From positions 1,922,001 to 1,986,000 of the forward strand of contig OY970250.1 of the NCBI GenBank assembly GCA_963715575.1: a DNA stretch of 64,000 nt. Reading direction: 5' to 3'. Source of the stretch: AC-32 sp963715575 (GTDB lineage: Bacteria > Actinomycetota > Thermoleophilia > Gaiellales > Gaiellaceae). A program made the position numbers and the translations under genes. The first letter of the stretch is position 1. Each line of letters starts with the position of its first letter. The notes below the pieces were generated by a model. The model was not told the origin of the DNA. It worked only from the letters and a program-made list of their open reading frames with translations, and did no database searches. Of this stretch, positions 51,271-60,056 are shown in pieces.

Positions 51271-51452
51271 TGGAAGAGCCGCAGCAGCCCCAGCGGCCCG
51301 CCCGCCCGCTCGTCGGCTACCGGGACGTCGGCGAGGACGTGCGCCACTCGCGCGGCGCGATCAACCGGGCGTGGATGATCCTGGCCGTGCTGATCGTCCT
51401 CTATCTCGGCTGGACGCTGGTGGTCTACTTCTTGGAGCCAGGGCTCCGTTGA
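51270..51452 (+). CDS. Tiny single-helix membrane protein of the oxidase operon
   Basis: 60 aa. Pro/Gln-rich N-terminus, then one membrane helix (AWMILAVLIVLYLGWTLVVY). Start ATG overlaps the preceding TGA (TGATG), which strongly supports translation. Likely a CcoQ/CcoH-like small subunit by position only. Confidence 0.75.
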   Translation: MEEPQQPQRPARPLVGYRDVGEDVRHSRGAINRAWMILAVLIVLYLGWTLVVYFLEPGLR

Positions 51453-51480
51453 CCGCCGCGTCGACCGGTCATTTCAGACG

Positions 51481-51530
51481 GACGCACGGGCAGAGCCCGC
51501 GCGTCCTGAGACGGCACCGCAAGCGGTGCC
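51481..51530 (+). terminator. Two consecutive hairpins after the oxidase operon
   Basis: Hairpin 1 (51481-51505): GACGCACGGGC / GCCCGCGCGTC with one internal mismatch and loop AGA. Hairpin 2 (51513-51530): GGCACCGC / GCGGTGCC, an 8-bp inverted repeat with essentially no spacer. They fill the 111-bp gap before the next gene. They could terminate the operon or partly attenuate into the large membrane protein. Confidence 0.6.
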
Positions 51531-51563
51531 TCGGACCAGGCCTGCGCTAGGCGACATACCGGC

Positions 51564-54500
51564 GTGTATCTCAAGCACGTCACCTCGCTCCAGTTCCTGA
51601 CCTACGTAGCGTTCTTCGCCGTCCTGCTCGCGGCGATGTTCCGGTTCGTGCCCGGCCGCACGCCGGTGACGCGCGACGAGCCGTACTCGGACGAGGAGCT
51701 GCACGCGCACGATCGCAAGACCGCGAAGTACTTCCTCGCGGGCGGCTTCTTCCTCGTGCTCGGGAGCCTGCACATGGTCGTGAAGAACCTGCCCTGGGTG
51801 TCCGAGTACCTCGCGCGCACGGGCGAGGCGGGCCACCTCGTCCGCGACCTTTCGAACACGCACCTGATGATCGTCGGCGGCGGCACGCTGCTGGCCACCG
51901 GCCTCTGCTGGCTCGCGCTGCCGCGCGTGGTCGGCCGGCCGCTCGCGAGCGAGGGCCTTGCCCAGTGCGCGTTCTGGTTCACGGTGGTTGGCCTTGCCGT
52001 CTTCTACGTCTCGCTGATCGGCAACGGGATCGCGATGGGCCCGCTGCTCGAGCACGGCTGGAGCTATCCCGCGGCCAAGGCGCACATGGGCAACTGGTAC
52101 AAGGCCCCGACCGGGATGGGCGCCGGTGTGATGGGGCTCGGCTACTGGTGCTTCGCGACCAATGTCTGCGTGACCATCTTCCAGTCGCGCCTCGTGCGGG
52201 TGCCGAAGCCGCAGTGGCACCTGTGGAAGTTCTTTGCGACGGGCGCCGCGGCACTGACGGTCGGCACCGTCCAGGGCGTGATCCAGGTGCAGCCGGCCAA
52301 CGCCGACTGGCTCTACAAGGCCGGCCACGCGGGCGAGTGGATCGACCCGATCAGCCACGCGCACATCAACCTCGTCGCCGGCCTGACGATGCTGGTCGCC
52401 GGCGCGTTCTTCGCGCTCGTGCGCGTCGCGGGCGGCATCGAGCCGGCGCCGCGGCTCGTGAACACCGTCTTCTACGCGCTGCTCGGCGGCTCGCTGGCCT
52501 TCTACTTCTCGACGCTCTACCTCGGCTTCCACGAGGGCGCGCTTGTCGTCCACCACGGGCTGACGCCCGAGCAGGCCGAGGAGGCGACGGCCCTGCACCC
52601 GTTCCTGATCATGGGCTCCGGGATCGCGATGTTCGCGGCCTTCTGGCTGCTGCTCGCGACGATCGTGCGGGCGGTCTGGCGCAGCGAGAGCTTGCTGCGG
52701 CCGTTCGTGCTCGCAGGCTGCGCGGCGCTGGCCGTCGGCACGTTGCAGGGCCCGGTTCAGGCAGTGCCGGTCGTGAACGAGGCCCTCGACCGCGGCGGCG
52801 AGGCCGGCGACGTGATCGTCAACCTGCACGCTCAGCTGAACATGCTCGGCGGCTTGATGCTTCTGCTGGCGGGGATCTCGCTCGTCGCGCTGCACGCGCT
52901 CGGAGCCGAGTGGCAGCAGCGGCGCGCGCGGCTCACGGTGCGGCTGGTCGCGATCGGGATGGCGGTGTACTACGCGGCCGGCGTGGCGTTCTCGGCCGTC
53001 GCGGCGCACCGGGTTGCCGCCGGCACGTCCTTTGCCTCCGCGGTCTCGGCGCTGGAACCGTGGCAATCGCTCGTGCTCGTGTCGGCGGCGCTGCTCGTGC
53101 TCGCCGGGTTCGCCGCGTACGCCGCTGCCGCGTGGCGCATGACCGTACGCCAGCGCGCCGCCGGTCGTGCCTCGATCGCCGCCGCGCCCCGTGTCTACTC
53201 GGGCACGATCCCGAGACGCGTCAGGCGGCGGAGCCCCGCGGCACTCGCCGGCTACGAGCTGCCGCTCGGGCTGATGGGCTTCCCGGGAGTCGGCTGGCTC
53301 TTCGCCGGGTTCCCGTTGACGGCGTCGATCCTGCTGATGGCAGGCCCCGCGCTGACCTGGGCGGTGATCCCGGTGGCCTTCAGCCCGTACGGGCAGGGCC
53401 CCCTGCGAGAGATCGGGTGGAAGGTCGAGCTCGTCTGGCTGCCGCTGATGGCGCTCGCCTCGTCGGCGCTGCTCTACCGCGCTCACGCCCGCCGGCGCGC
53501 CCGGCTCGACGGCCGGCCGCCGCGTGGCAAGGCCCGCAGGACGAGCGGCTACCGCGCCCGAGTGAGCGCCGCGCTCGGCGGGATGGCGCTGCTGCTCGTG
53601 GCGATTCCCTTCGTCCCGGCGCTCGCGGGCGTGGGGGGCAGCACCGTCCGCTACTCGTACGAGCCGAGGCTGACGCCCGAGGTGACCGGCCAGTTCGTGA
53701 GCACGAAGAGCGGGCCCGTGAAGCTGTTCGCCTGGAACGCGCCGCAGTCCACCACGCCCGCGGACGCGCTCCGGCTCCACGCCGGTGACGTCGGTTCGCT
53801 GCTCGTCCGAGCCGCCGCGCTGGACGCGGCCAAGGCGTACCAGCTGTACGACCTCGATCGTGGCGGCTCGGTCCCGCTCCACGCCTCCAGGGCCTCTCCC
53901 CGCGAGCTCGTGCTCGCTCCCCGGCGGCCGCTACGGCCGGGCAGCTACGCCTTCGTCTCCACCCACGAGGGGATGTTCGGGGGGCGCGACTTCGCGTACC
54001 TGCGCATCGTTCCGCCCTCCGCCCCGGTGACGGCGATCAGCTCCCGGCCGCATGCGGCTGCCCCCGCCGTGCTGGACGCGCTCCTGCCGCTCTGCGCCGC
54101 GCTGCTCGCGCTCGCCTTCGCCGCGATGCTGCTGCGCTCGTTCGTACGCCGCCGCTCCGGCGAGAAGGTGCTCTGGGGCGTCGGCTTCGCCCTCTTCGCG
54201 GTCGCCGCCGCCTGCGAGGCGGTCGCGCAGCGGACCGGCTGGAGCCCTGAGCTCTTCCGCACCTACTACCTCGCAGGTGGAGTCCTGACGGTCGCCTACC
54301 TCGGCGCCGGCTCCGCCTGGCTGCTGCTGCCGAGGCGGGCGCGGGACTGGCTCGCAGGCGGGCTAGCGGTCGCGACGGCGGCGGCAGTGGCGACGGTGGC
54401 GCTCGCCGGCGTCCACGCCGGTACGCTTGCCGCGACCGCGCACGGCCGGCCGCCCGCGAACTCGGCGCTCGCCGGCCACGCGTTCCTCTGGGCAGTCGGG

Positions 54501-54785
54501 CTCAACTCGATCGGCAGCCTGTTCCTGATCGGCGGCGCCGTCTACTCGATCGCGCGCCGGCAGCGGGTGCGGGCGAACCTCTGGATCGGCGGCGGCGCGC
54601 TGGTCGTCGCGCTCGCCACGGGCCTCTCGAGGGCCGGCTCGTACCAGCTCGTCTACGCGGGTGAGCTGCTCGGGATCGCGCTGATGTTCGCCGGCTTCGC
54701 CTTCGTCGGGAAGCAGCCCCGGCGCCGGCCTCAGCCTTCGACCCAGTCGCGCGTCAGGTACAGCCAGAAGGCGAGACCCGCGTAG
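51564..54785 (+). CDS. Large membrane protein with duplicated oxidase-subunit-I-like repeats
   Basis: 1073 aa, about 20 membrane helices. Residues ~95-285 and ~340-440 are repeats of each other: LSNTHLMIVGGGTLLATGL with ALHPFLIMGSGIAMFAAFWL, and VGTVQGVIQVQPANADWL...SHAHINLVAGLTML with VGTLQGPVQAVPVVNEAL...NLHAQLNMLGGLML. Each keeps a helix-II-like His (100, 345) and a helix-X-like His (267, 422), the heme-ligand positions of CcoN. The CuB His-His pair is absent and WYAH of CcoN reads WYKA. A periplasmic beta-rich part (~660-830) and a C-terminal 6-7-helix domain follow. GTG start without clear ribosome binding site. Perhaps a di-heme electron-transfer protein rather than an oxidase. Confidence 0.7.
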   Translation: MYLKHVTSLQFLTYVAFFAVLLAAMFRFVPGRTPVTRDEPYSDEELHAHDRKTAKYFLAGGFFLVLGSLHMVVKNLPWVSEYLARTGEAGHLVRDLSNTHLMIVGGGTLLATGLCWLALPRVVGRPLASEGLAQCAFWFTVVGLAVFYVSLIGNGIAMGPLLEHGWSYPAAKAHMGNWYKAPTGMGAGVMGLGYWCFATNVCVTIFQSRLVRVPKPQWHLWKFFATGAAALTVGTVQGVIQVQPANADWLYKAGHAGEWIDPISHAHINLVAGLTMLVAGAFFALVRVAGGIEPAPRLVNTVFYALLGGSLAFYFSTLYLGFHEGALVVHHGLTPEQAEEATALHPFLIMGSGIAMFAAFWLLLATIVRAVWRSESLLRPFVLAGCAALAVGTLQGPVQAVPVVNEALDRGGEAGDVIVNLHAQLNMLGGLMLLLAGISLVALHALGAEWQQRRARLTVRLVAIGMAVYYAAGVAFSAVAAHRVAAGTSFASAVSALEPWQSLVLVSAALLVLAGFAAYAAAAWRMTVRQRAAGRASIAAAPRVYSGTIPRRVRRRSPAALAGYELPLGLMGFPGVGWLFAGFPLTASILLMAGPALTWAVIPVAFSPYGQGPLREIGWKVELVWLPLMALASSALLYRAHARRRARLDGRPPRGKARRTSGYRARVSAALGGMALLLVAIPFVPALAGVGGSTVRYSYEPRLTPEVTGQFVSTKSGPVKLFAWNAPQSTTPADALRLHAGDVGSLLVRAAALDAAKAYQLYDLDRGGSVPLHASRASPRELVLAPRRPLRPGSYAFVSTHEGMFGGRDFAYLRIVPPSAPVTAISSRPHAAAPAVLDALLPLCAALLALAFAAMLLRSFVRRRSGEKVLWGVGFALFAVAAACEAVAQRTGWSPELFRTYYLAGGVLTVAYLGAGSAWLLLPRRARDWLAGGLAVATAAAVATVALAGVHAGTLAATAHGRPPANSALAGHAFLWAVGLNSIGSLFLIGGAVYSIARRQRVRANLWIGGGALVVALATGLSRAGSYQLVYAGELLGIALMFAGFAFVGKQPRRRPQPSTQSRVRYSQKARPA

Positions 54786-55612
54786 TCGCGGTAGCGGCGG
54801 AAGCGCCGCTCGATCGTCCGGTCGCCGGCCTTGCGCCCTCGTAAGCGCGCGTACGTCGGCCGCGTCCAGGAGTCGAGCACGAGCCGTGAGTAGCGGCCGA
54901 GCAGCATCATCATGTGCGCCGTCGCGTAGGGCCCGCAGCCGGGGAGTGCGAGCAGTCGCTCGGCGACCTCGTCGTCGCTCAGCTCCGGGTCGTCGAATGC
55001 TTCGAGGTCGAGCCGGCCCTTCGCCACGCTCTCGGCCAGCGAGCGCAGGTAGGCGCCGCGGTAGCCCGCGCGGACGGCGTCGCGGTAGAACGCCTCGCCG
55101 GCCTCGGCCATCGCCGCCGGAGCAGGGAAGGCGCGGCGGCCGTCCGGGGCCTCGAGGCCGAGGTTGTCGACGAGGGCGGTCGTCATCCGCACGGTGGCCG
55201 ACCAGGCGCAGTTGGTGGTGCAGACCGTCTTGACCACGTCCTCGAAGACGGTCGGGCTGCGCAGGAGGCGTCCGGCGCCGGCCGCGGCCCAGTCGAGGTC
55301 CGGGTCGGCCGCGGCCACGGCGTAGAAGGCGGAGAGATCGGCGTCGAGCCGCAGCAGGTGGCGGACCGCCTCGAGCACGCCGCGGGACGGGCCGGTGCCC
55401 TCGACCCGGGCGAAGCCCTTGCGCCCGGCGGAGACCCGGACGGTCGCCGCTCCCCGTGGCAGCGCGAGCGTCGTCGTCAGCGTCCCGGCCTCGAGGTCGA
55501 TGTCGTTCGGCGGCAGGTCGGCGACGCCGTGCGAGGCGATCGTCCGCAGGAAGTCGACCGGCTCGCCGCCCGCGCCTCTCAGCTCGAGCTCAGCTGACCA
55601 CGTCCGCGCCAT
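54731..55612 (-). CDS. AlkA-like DNA-3-methyladenine glycosylase (HhH-GPD)
   Basis: 293 aa. Helix-hairpin-helix LLALPGCGPYATAHMMMLLG and catalytic Asp in RLVLDSW; upstream VVKTVCTTNCAWSATVRM is the HhH-GPD start. The four-Cys iron-sulfur cluster of EndoIII is absent. Removes alkylated bases. ATG 55612 chosen; the LexA box at 55652-55665 lies 40 bp upstream and could control it together with dinB. Its last 55 bases overlap the convergent membrane-protein gene. Confidence 0.85.
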   Translation of the reverse strand: MARTWSAELELRGAGGEPVDFLRTIASHGVADLPPNDIDLEAGTLTTTLALPRGAATVRVSAGRKGFARVEGTGPSRGVLEAVRHLLRLDADLSAFYAVAAADPDLDWAAAGAGRLLRSPTVFEDVVKTVCTTNCAWSATVRMTTALVDNLGLEAPDGRRAFPAPAAMAEAGEAFYRDAVRAGYRGAYLRSLAESVAKGRLDLEAFDDPELSDDEVAERLLALPGCGPYATAHMMMLLGRYSRLVLDSWTRPTYARLRGRKAGDRTIERRFRRYRDYAGLAFWLYLTRDWVEG

Positions 55613-55651
55613 CGTCAGAACCGAACGCGTTGCGCGAGCGGGCATTCCCGG

Positions 55652-55665
55652 CGAACATACGTTCG
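55652..55665. promoter_or_regulatory. LexA (SOS) box of dinB / alkA-like gene
   Basis: CGAACATACGTTCG, a perfect actinobacterial SOS palindrome. Its last base is the first base of the dinB GTG start, and it lies 40 bp from the divergent glycosylase start. Confidence 0.88.
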
Positions 55666-56849
55666 TGTCGAGCGAGGCCACGATCCTGCACGCGGACCTC
55701 GACGCCTTCTTCGCGGCCGTCGAGCAGCGCGACGACCCGAGCCTGCGCGGCCGGCCGGTGATTGTCGGCTCCTGGGTCGTGCTCGCCGCCAGCTACGAGG
55801 CGAAGGCGCGCGGCGTCCGCACCGCGATGAGCGTCGGCCGGGCTCGCCGTCTCTGCCCTGGTGCGATCGTCGTCGAGCCGCGCATGGCCGCCTACTCCGA
55901 GGCGAGCAAGGAGGTCTACCGCGTCTTCGAGGACACGTCGCCCCGGGTCGAGGGGCTCTCGATCGACGAGGCGTTCCTCGACGCCCGCGGCGTCCGCCGG
56001 CTGATCGGCCCTCCGCCTGCGGTGGCGGAGCTCCTGCGGCGCGAGGTGCGCGAGCGGGTCGGCCTGCCGATCACGGTCGGCGTCGCGCGGACGAAGTTCC
56101 TCGCCAAGGCGGCGAGCGGCGTCGCCAAGCCGGACGGCCTGCTCGTGGTGCCGCCCGAGCGCGAGCTCGCCTTCCTGCACCCGCTCGAGGTCGAGCGGCT
56201 CTGGGGCGTCGGCCCGGTGACGGCCAGGCGGCTGCACGACCTCGGGATCGCCACGGTCGGCCAGGTGGCCGAGCTCGGCGAGGACGTGCTCGTCCGGCTG
56301 CTCGGCCGCGCGGCCGGGCGCCAGCTCTACGCCCTGGCGCGCAACCGCGACCCGAGAACCGTGCGGCCGCGGCGCCGGCGGGGGTCGATCGGCGCGCAGC
56401 GTGCGCTGGGCCGCGCGCCGACCTCGCTCGAGGAGGTGGATGCGTCGCTCGCCGGGCTCGTCGACCGCGTCGCGCGGCGGATGCGGGTCGCCGGCCGGAC
56501 CGGCCGGACGGTAGTGCTGCGGCTCCGCTTCGACGACTTCTCGCGGGCGACGCGTTCGCACACGCTGCCCTACCCGACCGCGAGCACGAGAACGATCCTC
56601 GACGCCGCCCGCGCGCTGCTGGTGCTCGCGTGGCCGCTGATCCTGCGGCGCGGGATCACGCTGGTCGGCGTCTCGGTCGGGAACCTGGGCGAGGGACGCT
56701 CGTTCCAGCCGACGCTGCCGTTCGAGCAGGACACGGACGCGCTCGACGCGGCGCTCGACGAGGTGCGGCTGCGCTTCGGCTCGGCTGCGGTCACGCGTGC
56801 CGTCCTGCTCGGTCGCGACCGGCCGGCGATGCCCCTCTTGCCCGACTGA
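55665..56849 (+). CDS. dinB: DNA polymerase IV (Y-family)
   Basis: 394 aa. Catalytic motifs ILHADLDAFFAAVEQRDDP and VEGLSIDEAFLD; helix-hairpin-helix LWGVGPVTARRLHDLGIATV; little-finger domain and a C-terminal LPFEQD beta-clamp-binding-like motif. Error-prone bypass synthesis. GTG 55665 overlaps the LexA box, so repression would block the start region itself. Confidence 0.95.
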   Translation: MSSEATILHADLDAFFAAVEQRDDPSLRGRPVIVGSWVVLAASYEAKARGVRTAMSVGRARRLCPGAIVVEPRMAAYSEASKEVYRVFEDTSPRVEGLSIDEAFLDARGVRRLIGPPPAVAELLRREVRERVGLPITVGVARTKFLAKAASGVAKPDGLLVVPPERELAFLHPLEVERLWGVGPVTARRLHDLGIATVGQVAELGEDVLVRLLGRAAGRQLYALARNRDPRTVRPRRRRGSIGAQRALGRAPTSLEEVDASLAGLVDRVARRMRVAGRTGRTVVLRLRFDDFSRATRSHTLPYPTASTRTILDAARALLVLAWPLILRRGITLVGVSVGNLGEGRSFQPTLPFEQDTDALDAALDEVRLRFGSAAVTRAVLLGRDRPAMPLLPD

Positions 56850-56858
56850 CTTGCAAAT

Positions 56859-56872
56859 CGAACATATGTTCG
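56859..56872. promoter_or_regulatory. LexA (SOS) box of the exonuclease/GIY-YIG gene
   Basis: CGAACATATGTTCG, a perfect 14-bp palindrome in the 37-bp gap between dinB and the next gene, with GAGGGG and GTG following. Confidence 0.9.
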
Positions 56873-56886
56873 CTTTGCTTTGAGGG

Positions 56887-58542
56887 GTGCAACTTGCGCT
56901 CGACTCGCTCGACCGCCTGGTCGACACGCTCGAGGAACGCGGCCCGCTGACGGCCGTCGAGGCGGCGCGGTCGCTCTTCGCCACGCCCACGATCTCCGAA
57001 GGGCTGGCAAGCTCGCTGCTCGGCGAGCTGACCGCGGGCGACAGCCGGGTCGCGTGCATCGGCGGCAGCGTCGCGCTCGCCGGCGGGCAGGCGGACCCGT
57101 TGCTCGAGGAAGCCGAGTTCGTCGTCTTCGACCTGGAGACGACCGGCCTCTCGCCGGCGCGCGACCGGATCTGCGAGCTCGGCGCCGTGCGCGTGCGCGG
57201 GCTCGAGCTGGCCGACTCGTTCCACTCGCTCGTGAACCCGGGGATCGCGCTGCCCGAGCCGGTCGCGCGGCTGACCGGCCTGCGCCAGCAGGAGCTGGCG
57301 TCCGCACCGGCCGCGACGACGGTCGTGCGCCGCTTCCTGGCCTTCGCCGGCGACGCGCTGCTCGTCGCGCACAACGCGCAGTTCGACCAGCGCTTCCTCG
57401 AGCAGCATCTGGTCGCGCTCTACGGGCGGCGGCTGTCGGAGCTGCCGCTCTGCACCGCCGCGCTCGCGCGCCGCCTGCTCGAGGGCCGGCTGCGCCGGGT
57501 CGGCCTCGCCTCGCTCGCGCACTTCTTCGGCGTCCCGACCGCGCCCTGCCACCGTGCGCTGCCCGACGCGGAGGCGACGGCGCAGGTGCTCGTGCGCCTG
57601 ATCGGGCTGAGCCAGGAGCTCGGCGCCCGGCGGCTCTCGGAGCTGCGCGCGCTCGCCGCGCCGCGCAAGCGCCGCGTCTACGACAAGCGCGCGCTGGCGA
57701 AGGGCGCGCCCGCGCGGCCCGGGGTCTACCTCTTCCACGACGGGCACGAACAGGTGCTTTACGTCGGCCGCTCGCGGGACCTGCGGGCGCGGCTGCGGAG
57801 CTACTTCCGCAGCGAGCGCCAGCGGCCCTCGGTCGAGGCGGCGCTGCTCGCGCTCGACCGGATCGAGTGGCGCGTGCTCGGCTCCGAGCTCGAGGCCGCG
57901 CTCGAGGAGCTGCGGCTGATCCGGGAGCTCGAGCCGCCGGCCAACTCCCGCAGCCGCAGGCGCGAGCGCGGCGTCTACCTGCGACGGCGCGGCGACGACT
58001 TCGTCGTCTCCAAGCAGCCGGGGCCGCTGGGGCCGATCGGCAGTCGCCGGCCGGCAACGCTGGCCGCCCGCGCGCTCGCCTCCGCGACGGACGAAGAGCT
58101 CGCAAACCTGCTCGAAGGCGGGCCGCTGCCGCGCCTCCGCGCCAGGCTCGCGCACCTCGTCGAGAACCTCCGCTACGAGGAGGCTGCGCGCCTGCGCGAC
58201 CGGATCGAGGCGCTGGAGCACGTCGTCGAGCGGCTGTCCCGGTTGCGGCAGCTGCGGGAGCTGCGAGCGTGCCTGGTCGCGCCGGCCGTCGAGCCGGGCT
58301 GGCGCACGGCCTTCTTGGTCTCCGGCGGCCTGGTTCGCGCGGTCCGGCCGCTGCCGCCCGGCGCCGGCGCGCTGGTCGAGCTGGACGCGGGCCTCGCCTG
58401 CTATTCCTCCGAAGAGGACGACGAGCCGCTGACCGCCGAGCAGGCCGAGGAGCTGCTGCTCGTCGGCGGCTTCGTGCGCCGCCCTCCGCCGGAGCTCACC
58501 GTGCTGCCGCTCGACCGCGACCGGATCGCGGCCAGCCTGTAG
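56887..58542 (+). CDS. DEDDh exonuclease / UvrC-like GIY-YIG nuclease fusion
   Basis: 551 aa. After a helical N-terminus, a DnaQ-like exonuclease: VVFDLETTGLSPARDRICEL (ExoI), LVAHNAQFDQRFLE (ExoII), HRALPDAEATAQVL (ExoIII). Then a GIY-YIG domain (RPGVYLFHDGHEQVLYVGRS, LRARLRSYFRS) as in UvrC/Cho, and a UVR-like helical pair (LRYEEAARLRDRIEALEHVV). Similar fusions occur in mycobacteria. It probably makes and trims an incision in damaged DNA. LexA box 14 bp upstream. Confidence 0.92.
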   Translation: MQLALDSLDRLVDTLEERGPLTAVEAARSLFATPTISEGLASSLLGELTAGDSRVACIGGSVALAGGQADPLLEEAEFVVFDLETTGLSPARDRICELGAVRVRGLELADSFHSLVNPGIALPEPVARLTGLRQQELASAPAATTVVRRFLAFAGDALLVAHNAQFDQRFLEQHLVALYGRRLSELPLCTAALARRLLEGRLRRVGLASLAHFFGVPTAPCHRALPDAEATAQVLVRLIGLSQELGARRLSELRALAAPRKRRVYDKRALAKGAPARPGVYLFHDGHEQVLYVGRSRDLRARLRSYFRSERQRPSVEAALLALDRIEWRVLGSELEAALEELRLIRELEPPANSRSRRRERGVYLRRRGDDFVVSKQPGPLGPIGSRRPATLAARALASATDEELANLLEGGPLPRLRARLAHLVENLRYEEAARLRDRIEALEHVVERLSRLRQLRELRACLVAPAVEPGWRTAFLVSGGLVRAVRPLPPGAGALVELDAGLACYSSEEDDEPLTAEQAEELLLVGGFVRRPPPELTVLPLDRDRIAASL

Positions 58543-58560
58543 CCATAAGTCCAGGAGCTG

Positions 58561-58580
58561 AACCGACCGAACGGTCAGTT
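58561..58580. promoter_or_regulatory. TetR-type palindrome upstream of propeller gene 1
   Basis: AACCGACCGAACGGTCAGTT, 16 of 20 positions symmetric (AACnGACCGnnCGGTCnGTT). Identical copy at 60122-60141 and a half-degenerate copy at 61683-61702, each in front of a secreted-protein/leader-peptide pair. The spacing ACCG-N2-CGGT is typical of TetR-family operators; no TetR gene is in the window. Confidence 0.65.
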
Positions 58581-58665
58581 GTAACTAGACGCACCAGAGA
58601 GGGATCGTGTCCGTACGCGTCCGTGGGAGGGACGACCATTCCAGGGGGGAGAGGGGAACCTCGCG

Positions 58666-59901
58666 ATGACAGGAACACGAAGACGCTTGGTCCTGCTCGC
58701 GCTCGTGGTCTTTTGTGGAGCCGCCGTCACCGGATCGGTGAGCGCGGCGCCGCTGGTGGTGGGCCACGTGCTCGCAGGAACAGGCGCCGGCACGATCAAG
58801 GAGTTCATGCCGACCGGGACGCTCGTGCAGACGTTGACCACCGGCCTCGGCAACTCGTTCGACACGGGAATGTGCTTCCGAGCGAACGGGAACCTGCTGG
58901 CAACGAACTTCGACGGCCAGAGCATTTCGGAGTTCAACGCCGCCACCGGGCTCTCGATTGGCACGTTCGGCAGTGGCTACAACGCCTATCCCGAGAGCTG
59001 TGCCGTCGACGCGGCCGGGAATGTGTACGTCGGCCAGGCCCTCGGCACCGCGGACGTCTTGAAGTTCAACTCCGCGGGAGCCCCGACCGGGAGCTTCAAT
59101 GTGGCCACTGGTCCCATCGGCAGTGACTGGATCGACCTCGCGGCCGACCAGCACACGCTCTTCTACACCTCGGAAAGCAGCAATATCTACCGGTACGACG
59201 TGGCGACGAGCACCCAGCTGCCCGACTTCGCCACTGGCCTGGCGGGGCCGTGCTTCGCGCTTCGCATCCGGCCGAACGGTGAGGTGATGGTGGCCTGCGC
59301 GAGCGTCGTCTATCGGCTCAGCGCGACCGGCTCGATCATCCAGTCGTACCCGGTGGGAGGCGGAGGTGAGGAGATCTTCGCGCTCAACCTCGATCCGGAC
59401 AACACGTCGTTCTGGACCGGCAGCTTGAGCCCAGGGACGATCTACCACTTCGACATCGCGACAGGCGCGTTGCTGGGTTCGTTCCAGTCCTTACCGCTTA
59501 CGCAGCTGGCCGGCCTCGCCGTGGTCGGCGAGATCCGGGTCGCCCAGCAGCCGCCGACCTGCATGCTGACGGCGACGATCACCGGTCCGCCCAAGTCGAT
59601 CCAGATCACCACGCAGGCGGCCGGCGGACTGGCCGCGATCGTCGTGCTCGACTCGAACAACGCCAACACGGTCGTCCCGCCGTTCACGCCGGGAACGACC
59701 AACCCGGTGGTGGTCAGCTCGACCAAGATCAACCAGGCAGGCGGCGCGCACGTCGCCCTGCAGGTGACCGCCGCCAGCGGCGGCACGACGACCTGCGACC
59801 CGGTGCTGCCGGGGACGAAGACACACGCCCACCCGCTCAAGCTCGCCTTCCAGCACGTCATCAACGTGCTCGGGCAGCTGGGAAGGCTGGTGCGACTGTG
59901 A
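58666..59901 (+). CDS. Secreted beta-propeller protein 1, coupled to a leader-like peptide
   Basis: 411 aa. Signal peptide (LVLLALVVFCGAAVTGSVSA). A propeller-like region of repeats follows (GTIKEFMPTGTLVQTL, NLLATNFDGQSISEFN, NVYVGQALGTADVLKF, WIDLAADQHTLFYTS). The C-terminal ~125 residues are a separate domain beginning PPTCMLTATITGPPKSIQIT, ending CDPVLPGTK and an amphipathic helix (FQHVINVLGQLGRLVRL). The same C-terminal domain occurs in the products of 60232 and, diverged, 61796. ATG follows AGGGGGGAGAGGGG. The stop is in a GTGA overlap with the tiny gene at 59898. Confidence 0.85.
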   Translation: MTGTRRRLVLLALVVFCGAAVTGSVSAAPLVVGHVLAGTGAGTIKEFMPTGTLVQTLTTGLGNSFDTGMCFRANGNLLATNFDGQSISEFNAATGLSIGTFGSGYNAYPESCAVDAAGNVYVGQALGTADVLKFNSAGAPTGSFNVATGPIGSDWIDLAADQHTLFYTSESSNIYRYDVATSTQLPDFATGLAGPCFALRIRPNGEVMVACASVVYRLSATGSIIQSYPVGGGGEEIFALNLDPDNTSFWTGSLSPGTIYHFDIATGALLGSFQSLPLTQLAGLAVVGEIRVAQQPPTCMLTATITGPPKSIQITTQAAGGLAAIVVLDSNNANTVVPPFTPGTTNPVVVSSTKINQAGGAHVALQVTAASGGTTTCDPVLPGTKTHAHPLKLAFQHVINVLGQLGRLVRL

Positions 59902-59996
59902 CCAACGACATGGAGACCACGATGAAGCGCAGCTACCGCAAGCCGAGGCTCAGGCGCCTCGGCCTGCTGCGCCATCTGACGCGCTTCAGCTTCTAG
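59898..59996 (+). CDS. Lasso-type leader peptide without core, copy 1
   Basis: 32 aa from GTG 59898, which overlaps the TGA of the propeller gene (GTGA). The last 20 residues, YRKPRLRRLGLLRHLTRFSF, fit the lasso-peptide leader signature Y-x2-P-x-L-x3-G-x5-T. In known precursors the core begins two residues after that Thr; here only RFSF follows, then stop. The same 20 residues occur in three genes, in the third with eight synonymous codon differences and no amino-acid change, strong evidence that the peptide is translated and selected. A PqqD/B2/kinase set lies 3 kb downstream. Confidence 0.85.
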   Translation: MTNDMETTMKRSYRKPRLRRLGLLRHLTRFSF

Positions 59997-60056
59997 CTCG
60001 ATCCCTCCTCCACCCGAGCCGCGGGTGAGGCAGAGCCAGAAGGCAGGGCCGGCGTA

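Noticed and set aside
54731..54785. Truncation of either gene where the glycosylase and the large membrane protein overlap by 55 bp
   Set aside because: Both ends look natural: the glycosylase needs its C-terminal residues (YAGLAFWLYLTRDW) and the membrane protein tail is just a polar extension. Tail-to-tail overlap is plausible in this compact genome.
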